Below are positions 45,900-58,400 of a stretch of 64,000 nucleotides of DNA, piece after piece; position 1 is the stretch's first letter; every line of letters begins with the position of its first letter. Under the pieces are notes generated by a model. That model did not search any database. It was not told where the DNA came from and saw only the letters and a list, made by a program, of their open reading frames with translations. This DNA comes from Pseudeuparius sepicola (taxonomy: Eukaryota > Arthropoda > Insecta > Coleoptera > Anthribidae). The position numbers were made by a program, and so were the translations under genes. Where the stretch lies: positions 26,474,096 through 26,538,095 of the forward strand of contig OY987308.1 of the NCBI GenBank assembly GCA_963920635.1, in the 5' to 3' direction.

Positions 45900-48200
45900 T
45901 ACCGAAATCGTTTCCGACGTTTCCTAAATAATTCAAACAGTTTTCCACGCACTCCTACCCCAAAATATCGACCAAAAAATACGCGCAGTTCTTCTGGGGG
46001 TTGTACGAACATCCCGGAAACTAGTTTAGTGGCACCACACCCCTTTCCAGCTAGCAAATAATATCATATCTCGCATTCTCGTCTTAAAATATGCGTAAAA
46101 GCTTGCCAGGGAACTTACACAAACATTTTAAACGCTAAATTATTGTGTCTAGAGCTTTTGCAAAATCTATAATAGGTCTATAAATGCGTGCAGTTTAAAC
46201 AAATAATAATTGTGGTATTCGATATTATAGTTAAAGTGTTAAAATAATAATATAAATATGATCTTCTAAGATGCAAACGAGACAAATACATATTTATATA
46301 AAACTTTCTTATAACCAAAAAAAATTGGAGGAATTCGATCAGACGCGTGAGCAGTACCACCGAGTGTACCTGAATTTACCAAAGTGACGTCACTATGTGA
46401 ACAAACCAATCGAACCACCAGGGACGTCCGTACGCCATGAAATACGGAACAAAACTAACTGGAACTGGGTCTCCGGCGGGCCTTAGAAGAGGAAAATCGA
46501 TATGCGGGGAAAGCTAGCGGGAAATTCAAAGACAATTTTCCTTTAAACATGTTGTCGCGACAAAAGAAGTTTAAGTTTCGATTTTCTATCGGGTTGTAAA
46601 TCATTTTGGATACCGCGCAGAAATTTTAAAGGCAGGGGCGTTCCTTTTTGTATGGGGGTGCGAAGTATTCCAAATAATAAGAAATAAAAAATGAGGTACC
46701 TGCCACAAATATAGAAAACACATCAGTGTTTACGTGAAATTAAAAAATTGACAAAATATTTTCAGTTGATGGTCTTAGTTTTCGCATATCTGAAAATTGA
46801 TACGTCTATGGTGTACAATATATACAAAATAAAACAAATAAATTATGACCTAGCTACGGCTGAAGCTAGACAGTTTCTCTTCAAGACGAATAGGCTTCTA
46901 TTTTGGAATTTAAAAGAATGGTACCATTCCCATATTGTTGCTATGTGTGTATAGGTAATATAAAGGCTTATATCGTGGCACATGACATTGATTTTTACAA
47001 GATAAGGCCCTCAGAACAATTATGTTCATATCTTTTTGCCCAGCTGGTAAAACACTATAATTTATAGTAATTGATATTTAAACCGTTACTCCTGCGAATA
47101 ATGTTTCATTATTGTATTATTATTGATTATCAAATCTAAAAACGGGGTTCTGGATGGGTAGAAAATATTCCTAAATATGTCAAAATCATCAATTTATTAA
47201 CTACCAATTACAAGAACATTCAATAGTTCCTTGACTTTTGCTATTTGAACGATGCCTCATAATTTTTGGCACTAAAAATCGTCTCCGCTTATTTGTGGCT
47301 CCAGTCAGTTCGTGTGTCAAGGCTGAAAAAATTGCGTCACATCTGCGACACACACCCTGCCCAATTATCAAATTTGAAGCACTTAAATCATATATCAAGC
47401 TTGAAGAAACGACCGCTCCTAAAAAAATGCGACCGAAATCTATACTATAATAACCAAAAGTTTTGATTGCGCCACATTTTATCAATTCAAGGTTGGGTCG
47501 GTTTGTAAGTTCTATATTTGACTTGGAACAGTCATCTTTTGAGGCACAGGTAAATGTAAACAATTTGGAATTTTACACCGTTAATATATATTATTAGTTT
47601 ATATACCTGCATTATAATTATGATTTTTAATAGTAATTAAAATAATATAATACAGGCAAGGTAGAAGCGTCACTGATAATACATATAAATATAGACAATA
47701 AAATTGGGTGATTTTATATAGGTTTACTAAATGAAAAAATAAAAAAAAGTATTTTCTTGAGGTCTAAAATCTAGTATACAGAGGCAAAGATGGTTGTATA
47801 CATATTTGGCAACGGTAAAATGTACATATTTACTACACTTTTATATCTCACAATAGAAAAAATTAACTTAATTACCTATCTTTCCAATAATTTTTTCAAC
47901 AAACCAATGGGTTGACAAATAAATGTAACCAACATTTAATAATATACAACTCCTCTAAAAAGCTACAATTACTATTTTAATACATCATTTAAAACGATTA
48001 TTTATTTATCAAGTAGCTTGTTGGCAAATTGCATAAGGTCTAAAAATAAAACAGGAAATTTTTAAGTGTGCCTACCTATTATAAATGGGCGGCTAGAATT
48101 ATTTTTTCATCTTAACACAATATTTACAAACAAAAACTGCAAACACAAACTATAATAAACTGTTGTTAAAATAAGAATATAACCTAGAACAACAATCTAC
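45900..48200. other. Tau 5' intron, no supported gene
   Basis: A minus-strand open frame at 47,563-47,201 (120 codons, with CRRCDAIFSALTHE) matches no family I know. The rest is AT-rich. Confidence 0.4.
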
Positions 48201-48221
48201 CCGAAATTGTTCACCACCCAC

Positions 48222-48300
48222 CTGCACTGTTGTTGGCCTGTCCACTGCCCTCTGCGACCTTCGGCGAGGGGTTGCCGTTGTCTTGAGCTACGTCAGCCAT
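48222..48300 (-). CDS. Probable alternative first exon of tau
   Basis: ATG at 48300 begins MADVAQDNGNPSPKVAEGSG, then QANNSA, ending with one extra base at donor G|GTGGGT. The only downstream tau acceptor needing one base is exon 43210-43167, giving NNSA-EGDNDSGVDESTQGN. This would produce a shorter tau lacking the Pro-rich projection region. No other minus-strand exon set fits this phase. Confidence 0.6.
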
Positions 48301-49368
48301 TTTCCGAGGATTTCCACGTGAAAATCTACCGCGAAAATATTTTCGGTGCTCGATCAAGTTGTTTACTGATTATTTTTGGACGTTCAACTGTCGCGCAGAT
48401 AATATGCCGTACTCTGTAGAGTAGACGGGATGGGATCGAAGGAGGCTGTGGTTGCGTCTGCGTATAAGGAAATGATCCTGTTGGATGGAGGGATCGTCGT
48501 AGTCCTTTGGTTTAATATAAGTGGAGAGAGCGGTAATTTTCAATGATGCGAATTAGACATTTACTCGTATAATACATATAAAAACGTTATAAAGATAGTT
48601 AAAGTCATCAGCTGTTATCACGATATTTCAAAAAATTAACATGGGTGGAGGTGTGGAAAAGAAATACAGAGGGTATTCGAGTTTTACAGATTAAAGTTAA
48701 TACCAGCGCATTCATCAAAAGTCTAAAATATCGTTTTTTATTATTTCAAACCACGATTTCTTTGCCTATGTCCATACCAAATAAAATGGTAAAATAAACT
48801 AGGTAGTTAACTACAATTTTAATTCATAATTTGGTAAGTATCTTTGATAAGTTCTTTCAAGAGAATATAGTCGAAAATGTTGTCGCTAGTCTACTACGCA
48901 CGCAAAAAAACTAAAGTACCTACGAAACGCATCGTGCTTAACTAGACTGCCAAATGAGATCCATCGATCTCGGCATGTTTTATTTTTAAAATTGCAATTT
49001 GTACATCGTTGCAGTCAGATTAGATTTCGTTGTGGCATATTTTTTTAGGGGACCATCAAAGATTGGAACACTATGCTGGGCTACGGCCGGAAATGTTTCG
49101 ATAAATTCGAATGGTTGTAACTGCGACATTTGTTGTGTGAATACGTTAAAAAGTATTTGGTATAATCAAAGTTTGAGTGAACTCTTGTACGGAAAACTCA
49201 CAAGTGTCTAAGTTTGTCTAACATCTACTTTTGGGTGTATGAGATTCTATGCATATTCTGGCCTGTTTACACGATGCTAGGCCTCCAAGAGCCAATCAAA
49301 TTCGACTTGCTAACGATGTCCGATACTTTAAATTGCAATTTAAATTAGAAGTGCCTAAATACCTGGTC

Positions 49369-49376
49369 TATATAAA
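49369..49376 (+). promoter_or_regulatory. TATA box of the myosin light chain-like gene
   Basis: TATATAAA about 94 bp upstream of the start codon, with an initiator-like TCACTT about 30 bp downstream of it. Confidence 0.65.
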
Positions 49377-49462
49377 GAAGCAGGTACCTTAGAGCCAGTC
49401 TCACTTGTGCCCAAAAGTTCAGCGTACAAAAAAGCGTCCTCGTGGTAAGATTCGATTTCGAA

Positions 49463-50222
49463 ATGGTAAAAGCCTAGTTTTCTTTGACGTTTTTAATTAT
49501 TAATAAGTCATTTTTTTAGGCTGACGAATTAAGCACCGAGGATATGGAGAGTTAGTGCTATTTTGTATTTATATATATTTTCTAATATAACGTTTTTGTA
49601 GCTCTCGAGTTTGCAGTTCAAACTTACGGCGACAAAGTGGAGATAGATGCTTGCAATTTGGGACAAGTTATGAGGTGTTGCAACGTGAATCCAAGTCTTG
49701 ATACCCTTGAAAAATTGGGGCTTACGAAAAAACCAGGTACCCACATACTTTATTTACAAATACAATTATTATTTTTCAAAATTTTTAACTTGTTTAGGAG
49801 AGAAAAAACTAAAGATTCCCGAACTTGTACCCATACTAATTCAACTGTTAAAAGAGAAGAAAGACCAAGGGTGTTACGAGGACTTTGTCGAGTGTCTCAA
49901 ACTCTATGACAAAAATGAGGATGGCAAGATGCAGTGGGGAGAGCTGTCCCACTGTTTTTTGGCTCTAGGTATATGATATCACGACGTTCCATTTAAAATG
50001 TTTAAGAATGTGCTCTGTTTGTAGGAGAAAAAATGACAGACGCAGAAGTCGATGAAATTTTCGATGACTGCCTAGACGAAGACGACGATGAGGGTAACAT
50101 CGACTATACGCGTAAGAATTGTCGCATTTTGTAAAACACACTTTTATTTTATTCATTTTTGTGCAGCTTTCCTCAGGAGAATGTGCGAACTCGATCCCCC
50201 TCTTAAGCCGAAGAAGAAGTAA
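49463..50222 (+). CDS. Divergent essential (alkali) myosin light chain
   Basis: Predicted exons: 49463-49465 (ATG only), 49520-49550, 49602-49736, 49798-49968, 50025-50111, 50167-50222 (160 aa). The protein begins MADELSTEDMETLEFAVQTY and ends MCELDPPLKPKKK. Core blocks GYLxQVM-type NLGQVMRCCNVNPSLDTLEK, CYEDFVECLKLYDKNEDGKM and DDEGNIDYTPFLRRM align with insect Mlc1. The third EF-hand loop, DKNEDGKMQWGE, has the canonical D-N-D-G-E ligand pattern that Mlc1 lacks. Intron phases match the Mlc1 gene at 55.5-58.9 kb exactly. It binds the myosin neck as a light chain (inferred); the basic tail is unusual. AATAAA at 50247. Confidence 0.9.
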
Positions 50223-50246
50223 CTTATTGTACCTACTTTATGTGTA

Positions 50247-50252
50247 AATAAA
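50247..50252 (+). terminator. Poly(A) signal of the myosin light chain-like gene
   Basis: AATAAA 25 bp after the stop codon. Confidence 0.75.
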
Positions 50253-50721
50253 ATATATATACTTAAAATCTGACACCACGGCGTTAATCGGAACACTCCG
50301 AAACCCCCATACGCCAAATTTGAACAAAAACTATACAGCGAGTTTCATTCTGCAGGGTGACAAAGATGGACAAAATATAGGGCCATCTCAAAATGCTGAA
50401 TTTCTATGAAACTTTATAGGGGTCAAGTGTAAAAATATTAATAAACGCAAAAGTAATTTATTTCTTTGCAAAATGACAAGCAACGAATAAAAACAATTTA
50501 AATTATTGGACCTTCGTTAATAAAGTCACTCTTAAACCTACTACTTATATTTTCGACCCGTATAAATAATAAAAAAAAAACACCAAGAGGAAAAACGTTT
50601 TTTCGATTTTTGTATTTTTATTATGAAGTCAGGGCCACATGAAATCGTGAGAATTAATGGCATATGTGAGCCCTAATCAAACTGCAAAGAAATAATTTTA
50701 AAATATCTCTCAGTGTTTGTA

Positions 50722-51192
50722 CAGGGTGTTCCCGTATATTTTGACCCACCCCTATAGATCCTTTATTTTTCGAGTTAGAAAAAATTACTTAAATGAAAGT
50801 TGTAAGGTAACAAAGTGTATTGTAACAAAATAATGGATTGGCACTATTGGCAGGAATGCTCTTGTCTAAGTTGAGATGATTTTCCATGGTAACCTTGATT
50901 AAATAACAAGATCGTATTTATCTGCAATTTGGAATATCATGGGAATGCTTAGAGCAAACATATATAACATATTTATATTGTTGGAATCAGAAAAATGCGT
51001 GCAATTCAAAAATTTACAAATATACAGGGTGTTCTATTAAAAAAGAAATTTATATTTTTTTCATAAATTTGCGACGCTCATTTGTTTTATCTAGCGGTTC
51101 AGAAAAAACCATACAACTTTCAGTTGTGTAATTTTTTCTAACTCGAAAAATAAAGGCTCTAAGGATGGGTCAAAATATACGGAAACACCCTG
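50722..51192. mobile_element. 471-bp MITE with ~85-bp inverted ends
   Basis: The left end CAGGGTGTTCCCGTATATTT and the right end, read as reverse complement, CAGGGTGTTTCCGTATATTT continue complementary through TTTTTCGAGTTAGAAAAAAT. The internal copy of CAGGGTGTTCTATT suggests a composite. No clear target duplication and no coding capacity. Confidence 0.8.
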
Positions 51193-51553
51193 CACAGGGT
51201 AGGTACTCCGAAAAACCGTATTTTTGCTATGTTTGAAGCTATTTCCTGAACGCCCTGTATAAGCTATGACCGCGAAACTTGGTATGTGGGGTTTTCGGGT
51301 ATGGCCAATACGACTGCGCTATTCATTCTTTTTCCTAAAAAATGCCTAATGTAGTTTTGCAGTTTTCTGGGGTCTAATTATGATCGTGGTAGGTCATGGA
51401 AAAGACGAATCCGAAAAAAGTTAGTGTCAAAATCTAGATCTTTTCAAGTAGAATAATATATATTCAAATTTTTTTTTTGAAAAATCCGTCAACCCGTAAA
51501 ATAATAATGGATTGTCTCGACAGTGAAGCGAAACACACTGTATATAAAAAAAC

Positions 51554-51559
51554 TTTATT
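51554..51559 (-). terminator. Poly(A) signal of the 51.6-52.5 kb gene
   Basis: AATAAA on the minus strand, 33 bp after the stop. Confidence 0.65.
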
Positions 51560-51591
51560 AACACTACGAATTTGGACAGAGAAACCGAACG

Positions 51592-52472
51592 TTATTCGTT
51601 CCCGCCCACTTCGTCGGTCTCCTTCTCGTCCGCCCCGTCCATTTCCGCCTTCTTCTCCTTCCTCTGGCCCTTCTTCAGCAGCTGCGCCAGCTTCGATCCC
51701 AAGTTCCACTTCTTCTTCTTCATGTCGCCGGTGTGCAGCTTCAGGGTGCGGCACCGCTGCACGAAGCTGCCCCTTCCGCTCGCCGCGCTCGCCATCGGAA
51801 ACGTCATGGTTTTTTTCTGCAGCTCCTCGTCTCTGTCGCTCTTCTCGGGCGCCGGCAGACTTATTTCGTCCAGGGAATTTTCGTCCGGCACGCCGATGAT
51901 TTCTTCCGAATCGTTCCTCGGCAACGGTATCTTCTCGGGCGAACTCCTGGAACAGCCGGCCGCCTCGCATTCAAACTCCGTAACGCTGATCAGTTTTTCT
52001 TCCTTCTCCACGGCCACGTCCGTCTTGCTCTCTTGCAAAATGTACTTTGCGAGCATCTGCTTTGAATTTCTCACCAGATCGGTCAGTCTGTGCTTCTTCT
52101 CCACCGGTGGGTACCGTTTGGACGGCGTGGGTCTGGTGAGGAGTTCGGCCTTGCCTTCCAACTGGTCACCCAGGCCTTTCTTCTTGGGTTTCTCTTCGGA
52201 CTTTTCCAATGGTTCGTCGCAAGTCGTCGAACTATCTCTTTTGGTGTTGAAAATGTCACCTACGGGCGCTTTGCCCGCCATATCTAGCGCCGTCTCCAAT
52301 ATCTCAGAAACTATCTCTCCAGCAATCATCGTCGGTAGTTCTATGTCGCTCGCGCTCAGCAATTTGAAGTCTCTGGCTAGAGAGTATATAAAATATGAGG
52401 GGGGGCCAAGATAGGGGAGCAGTAAACGGTACCTGGTATCTTGGAGCTGATCTCGCATCGAGCTGTGGACAT
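51592..52472 (-). CDS. Unrecognised, largely disordered charged protein
   Basis: Predicted exons 52472-52433 and 52376-51592 (274 aa). The start MSTARCEISSKIPA joins by a split codon to RDFKLLSASDIELPTMIAGE. The N-terminal block with GEIVSEILETALDMAG looks helical. The rest is rich in Lys, Glu, Ser and Pro (EKSEEKPKKKG, KYILQESKTDVAVEKEEK) and ends in MKKKKWNLGSKLAQLLKKGQ plus an acidic tail. The intron is 56 nt with good borders. The start lies 148 bp from the oppositely oriented gene at 52621, so the two probably share a promoter. No family recognised. Confidence 0.75.
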
Positions 52473-52620
52473 TTTCGCGGGACCGTCAAAGTTGACTGAC
52501 GCTCGCCCTTGTTGCTGGTGTCCGGTCTGACAATTATTTTCGTTCCACATTTTTCCTCCCTCAAAATTATGAAAGTTTTCTAGCCCAAAATTCGTGCCAT
52601 AATGCAGCGTCCTCACTATA
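52473..52620. promoter_or_regulatory. Presumed bidirectional promoter, 148 bp
   Basis: Head-to-head start codons at 52472 (minus) and 52621 (plus) leave no room for separate promoters. I see no TATA box of good quality in either direction. Confidence 0.5.
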
Positions 52621-54508
52621 ATGAACAGTTTCAAATGCAAGGCTGACGCGCACAACGACCACAATGGCAAACGACATGTACCCGCCGAAACCGCCGCTAA
52701 GAAGAACATGGAGCTCTGCCTGGAGGTCGAGATGGACGAAGAGGTAAGTCTTCTTCGATCGTCCACGGTTTATTTGTCGTTTAAACCCTTTTTAAGGTAC
52801 GGGAAATTATAAAATCCCCGGAAGACCACGCGTCCGCTCTTCTAGACGTAACGGTGATCAAACCCAACGGTTTGGAGTGCTTCTGCACCACAGAAAAGAA
52901 GACTTTGAACACTCACGACGTCAGGAAGCTCATAGCCTCGATGGAGATCGAACAGCAGGGCAAGAAGGCGCTGCTCGACAAAATATTTTCGGACAAGCCA
53001 AAGCCCAGGCAGAGTTGCTTCCAGGAAGAATCCATGGACTTCGATCAAGGAGACGTGCGTTGTATAACGGACGGCAAAGATTCCGCGGTATTTTCCATTT
53101 ACAGGAAGCAAAGGAAGGAGCACTCTCAACGAATTGGCGACCACGAAGGTGTTAAGCAAGTTTACACCACGCCGAAAACCTACAACAACATCAAGTCGAT
53201 CTTTCAGTGCAAGAACAAGCGCGAGCACGAGGAAAACAGAAAGCCGAACGTACCGTGCGCCTGTCAGAACTGCGCGATCGTCGGGATCTTGACGGATTCG
53301 CAAAAGAATCCTTTTGCGGACGAGGTGATGTACGACCCGAGGGATGCCTACAAAACGCCAAGAAGGAAGAAGTCCGTCAGCTTCAAGCAAGACCTGGAAC
53401 ACCACGAAGAATGCCAATATTATTTCAGACAACTGTCGGCCAGAATAAGAGATTTGGAGGAGAGAATCGCAATACAAGAAGACAGAGCGGTGCCCAAAGA
53501 TTACTTTAAGAGAATCATTTCGAAACTGGTCAATCACATAACCAAGCTGACGCACTACTCGACCGAAGTGAAGAATTTGCATTCGGAGAAGTGCAGGGAA
53601 TCGTACGGGTTCAAAAGCGACAACAGGTACGGCAAATACGACGCGTACAATAACAAAAAGTACAGCAAATACTACGTGAATCCTGTTCTGGTGAACGATA
53701 CTCCCAGGATACCGGCCGAGAGGGATTTCGACGAATCCCAAATAAATCTGAGCGACCTGCCCCAGAAGAACAACGCTTGGAAGTGGGGCAGCGAGATATT
53801 GAAACCCGGCATCGATCTTAAAAACAAAATTGTAATCTTGCTCGAGGATACGTTGAATAGCTTGAAGAAAGGTTGGGAGAGGCCCAAAGTAGAAGAGACG
53901 AACGAAGACATGAAGAAATTCGTCGAGGAATTATCCAAAAATTTGTACAGGGCGATAAATGAGAAGAACAAGGAAAATTCGGAGAGCTACGAAATAGAGA
54001 AAGAGGCGAAACGAGAGAAGAAGAGACGCAAGGAGGAAAAGCAGGCGAAGAAGAACTTCCTGCCTAAATTCACGTTTAAGAAGGAGTGCTCGGAAGATAA
54101 CAAAGTAAACATAAAATACGTCAATCCGAAACTGTCGACGTGGACCGAGGAATCGGCGGTTTCGTTCAAAGTGGGATCTGTTGACTTCGTTCCAGAAACG
54201 TCAGCGAGCAAAACATGTAGATACCTAACGATAATATTTTCGTCCCCTTATTTTTAACTGGCCGCATTTTATTTTCAGACAAACAGGAATTCTTGAAAGC
54301 GCTGAAAAACACCAAGACCAGCGACAAGGTAACACTGTGGAAAACCATCTGGGATCAAGCCCAGGCCAATGGTCAAAGCACTAACGATAAAGTCACGATT
54401 CAAATACCGTTCAACAAGGATTCGAGAAATAGGAAAATGGTGGAGATTCAGTACACTTTAGCGGAGATTGAAAAGCTTTTGTCTGGCAAAAGTGAAAAAG
54501 AAAAATAA
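52621..54508 (+). CDS. Unrecognised charged protein, 590 aa
   Basis: Predicted exons 52621-52743, 52797-54216, 54279-54508, phases consistent. It begins MNSFKCKADAHNDHNGKRHV. Notable parts are IKPNGLECFCTTEKKTLNTH, a small Cys motif (CACQNC, about residue 185), a helical segment ECQYYFRQLSARIRDLEERI likely forming a short coiled coil, a Tyr/Lys-rich stretch (YGKYDAYNNKKYSKYYVNP), and a Lys/Glu-rich helix (AKREKKRRKEEKQAKKNFL). The C-terminus has VTLWKTIWDQAQ and ends EKEK. Poly(A) signal AATAAA at 54560. No family recognised; the divergent pairing with the 51.6-kb gene suggests co-expression. Confidence 0.8.
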
Positions 54509-54785
54509 GTGTTGGTAGTTTTTTTTGTACAACTTACTTTTTATTGTTATTAATACAGTAATAAACATCGTCTTGTAACATAAAATTTATACAGAACAAA
54601 AATTAAATAACAAAGGATTTTTTACATTTTTTGATTTCGGATTGTTTTGTACAGGGCACAAGTCGGATGATTTGGCGTTTGACGTGCCTATAAAAGTGTA
54701 TAACACTGGTGGCTTCTTGGACTTCTGGTGAACAGTCGACATCAGGTAGCTACATCAAGAAACACATATTAAATACTCATTTATA

Positions 54786-55253
54786 CAGTGACCGGCAGAA
54801 AGTTGGACACAAATGGAAAACTTTTTTATTATTAATTTCTCAGAAAATGTTATTCTTGATAAAAGTTGGTGCATCATCTCAGACTCAAAACGCATATATT
54901 AAAATTTAAATATTTCTTTTTGGATACGAGGTAGATTCAAAAATGTCAAAATAGCTCAAGAGTAAAGTACCCTTATTTTTTAAAATACGGTAAAAAGTTA
55001 CTTACAAAAGTTGTTTGGAATCAAAAGTGGATGTCATATTTAAAGTCAGAGCCACTTAGTAAAAAAAATAAATTTAACTTTTTTGTATTTTTTTCGACCA
55101 AAAAAAAACAAAATACCTTCAGCGCAACTTATCATCATGAAATGAAAAAAACATGAATTTGCTACTAAACTTTAATTTTGTTCGATTAGCAGCTAGAAAT
55201 TTAAATTAATCGAAAATATTAAATTTTTGCGTCCAACTTTCTGCCGGTCACTG
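54786..55253. mobile_element. 468-bp mariner-like MITE at a TA site
   Basis: The ends CAGTGACCGGCAGAAAGTTG (then GACACAAA) and its reverse complement (TTTGCGTCC then AACTTTCTGCCGGTCACTG) are flanked by TA on both sides (54,784-54,785 and 55,254-55,255). This is the pattern of Tc1/mariner elements. Internal frames are closed, so it is non-autonomous. Confidence 0.88.
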
Positions 55254-55460
55254 TATATAAAAAACGTATAGCGAACAAAAGTTATAAAAGCGCGAACAGC
55301 CCCGATCGTACTCGAGGTGTGCTGATGCCAAAAAAAAAATAAAACAATAGCTCGAAAGAAAATTATAAACCAGTGTATTATTAGAAGAAGCTGTATGCGT
55401 ACTGCTATCCAAAAATACCTACTTACTTAAAAATAATAAAAAAGATCTAATATTAGCTTC

Positions 55461-58400
55461 TTATGCCATCATCTTTTTAAGGAATGCTGTAAGAAAATAC
55501 GAAGGTCTACTTCAAATTGGTTCGGGAATATATTTTTTTAAAAATTTTAAATTTTCTCGACAACACTTACGTTCGTAAGGCACAAACCCTTCGTCGTCTT
55601 CTTTATCCATGCAGTCCGCTAAGAGTTCTTCGCATTCGTTGTCTGCTAGCCTCTCGCCTAATAAAAAACATAATATTAAAAAATTTGCAAAACAAAACGA
55701 GCGCGGAAAACCCACCGATCGACAGAAGCGTGTGGGACAGCTCGGCCGACATCATGGTACCATTTTCTTCCTTGTCGTACAACTTGAGCGCCTCGAGGAA
55801 GTCATCGAAGTTGCCCTGTTCCTTGTCCTTCTTGATCTGGCTGAAGATCGGCAGGAATTCGTCCAATTTGAACTTCTTCTCGTCTAAAAACAACAGTTAC
55901 GCCTTTAGCTTGAATAATACGAAGATTTGGAATGTTACTCTTCTTCTTCGTGCCTCCGACCTTCTCGATGGTCACCAGGGTGGGGTTGAGGTTGAGCGCC
56001 CTCAACATGTCGCCGAGGTTGACCGCATCCACCGTGCCATTACCCTCGAAGTCGTAGATCGAGAAAACGAAGTTCGCCCCTGTAAAGAAAAGCAGAATTA
56101 GGTACGTCAAAATGAAATCGTGTTTGAAGATTTTTTTTTAGGCGTCCATTGGTGTGTTTGAAGGAAGGAGCAAATTTGGGCTAAGTCGTTTCCGTTTTTA
56201 CAATAGCGCTCACCTTTGAGTTGTTAATACAGGCAAAAAATTATAAGGCAATTGTGAAGAAGTAGGTACCTACACAAACGCCTATGCCACTTTGGTGCAT
56301 GGCCTCAAAAGTTAATTAAAATTACAAAATACTTATCCATGGATTATTATCCTCAAACATTTTTGATTTGACAGTCAGGAAATAGGCCAGGGAAAATAGA
56401 ATTTGACCTAGAAAAAAATATTAACTGCTATTTTGTTTTACCATATCAAAGTTATAAGTAAATACGTTGGTAGAAACCAAAAATTAAACATTTTGAAAAA
56501 ACGGAACCTTGAGTTACCTCAAAAAACATCTAGGTATTTTTCGTTAGAAATTTCGAGCAAAAATATTAACTGGATTTTTTTAGACTCTTTAGGTAAAAAA
56601 ACTTCCCTCGCTAACATATATTAAGAAATTAAACATTTTAAGAAATGGAAGTAACTTAGATCGACAAAGAGATAAAAATCGGATAATTTTCTATTTCGGC
56701 AAAAGCAAAAATATTAACTGCGTTTTTATTGCAGATGATCATTCCCTTTTACAAATAGAATGTAACTTATACAAAATTAAACATTTATCTGAGCCGCATG
56801 TACGTCAGCTGTCACTTCTCATTGGTATAGAGTAGGCAAAAATATTAACTGTTTTTTTTTACAATATGACTATATTGAATCATATATAGCGAAATTAAAC
56901 ATTTATTTACGGCGCATATAGGTCAACTGTCGCTTGTCATTTCTTTAGGAAAGCAAAAATATTAACTGTTTTTTTTTTTGTTTAACTTTTTACAATATAA
57001 CTATATATATTGAATCATATATAGCGACATTAAACATTTATTTACGGCGCATGTAGGTCAACTGTCATTTGTTTAATTTTTGTTTAATTTCAAAAAATTT
57101 AACAAGACTTAATATCCACTTAGAAAGTTTAACAAAAATCAGCCAGTTAATAATTTTGCTCTCAAAGACAGCTTCAAATTTCTTTAAAATGCGATTTCCG
57201 GCGAAACAATATGTTTAATTTCAGAACAAACTGTTAATACTTTATTTTTAAGGTAATTATAAATAATAAAAACGCAGTTAATATTTTTGCCCAACAAAAC
57301 ATTACGCAAAATGTAATTTTTACATCATTCGGATACTTGCGCAAACGTAATCTGTTTAATTTATCAATCTCAACTTTATATACCTTACTTACTAATAAAT
57401 TCAGTTTAAAATTCGCAGTTAATATTTATGCCGTCTTTATTAGAACAAGAAAATGTATTTTTGTAAAAAACGCCCACACGCGTATATTTATTTTGTATAA
57501 AATACAATTCTGGCGTTCTTTTATTACCAATATTTTGTGATGGCATTATAAAAATGCGGTTATGAATTTTGTCTAGGTTTCGTCATTTTTTACCCTGGCC
57601 TAGAAGTGCTACAAGCCGCACAGCTAAGCATAATAAATCGAAAAAGTATCTAAATGTCACATATTGACGCCTACCACCGTATGAGATATCCAAATATTGT
57701 GTCAAAACTTGGTTACTACTACTTTATTCAATGGTTTGATTCTCAGAGAAATAATCCTTGGTTATTTCTCTGAGGTTTGAATAATTTAGGGGTTATTGAC
57801 AAAATGTGCGAACATAATACAGAGTGTTTCGGAAAATCCGACGCCAGGTAAATATTTCAGAGTTGCATAAAGAATGTTAACTATACAGGTTTCGTTGGCA
57901 GCTATTCTAAATTCGAATGGGAACATATATGGCCGCACGGGAGTGGACCGAAAATAGATCAGATCGGAACCGGGTTATTTTTAGAAACTTCTGGCGATTT
58001 TGTTTTTCACTATACCACTGTTATACTGACCTAAATTCCTGTGGCTATACTCATTAGAAACGAATTTTGAGGGTAAAAAGCAACATAAGATCTAATATCA
58101 TTTTTCAAAAATAAGATAGAAATAATATCAAAGGTGTATACTTACTTTCTACGTCTCTAGCACTTAAGTCCGCCTAAAAAAACAAAAAATATAATTAGAA
58201 TTGTAGTTTTTTAAACAGTTTGTCCCAATAATTATGAAAAATTAATACGACACCACATTTTTGGGGCAAACTGCTTTATGTTCATACAAAGCAATTTTTT
58301 AACATAAAGTAACATGTATTTTTTTAGAGGGATATGGACAGACTACGACAGTTGTTAAAACATTTAAGGGTTTTGAAGCAGTGAGGGATAATAATATGAT

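Noticed and set aside
47201..47563. 120-codon minus-strand frame with several cysteines
   Set aside because: No splice context, no family, and located in an AT-rich tau intron; a decayed mobile-element frame is as likely.
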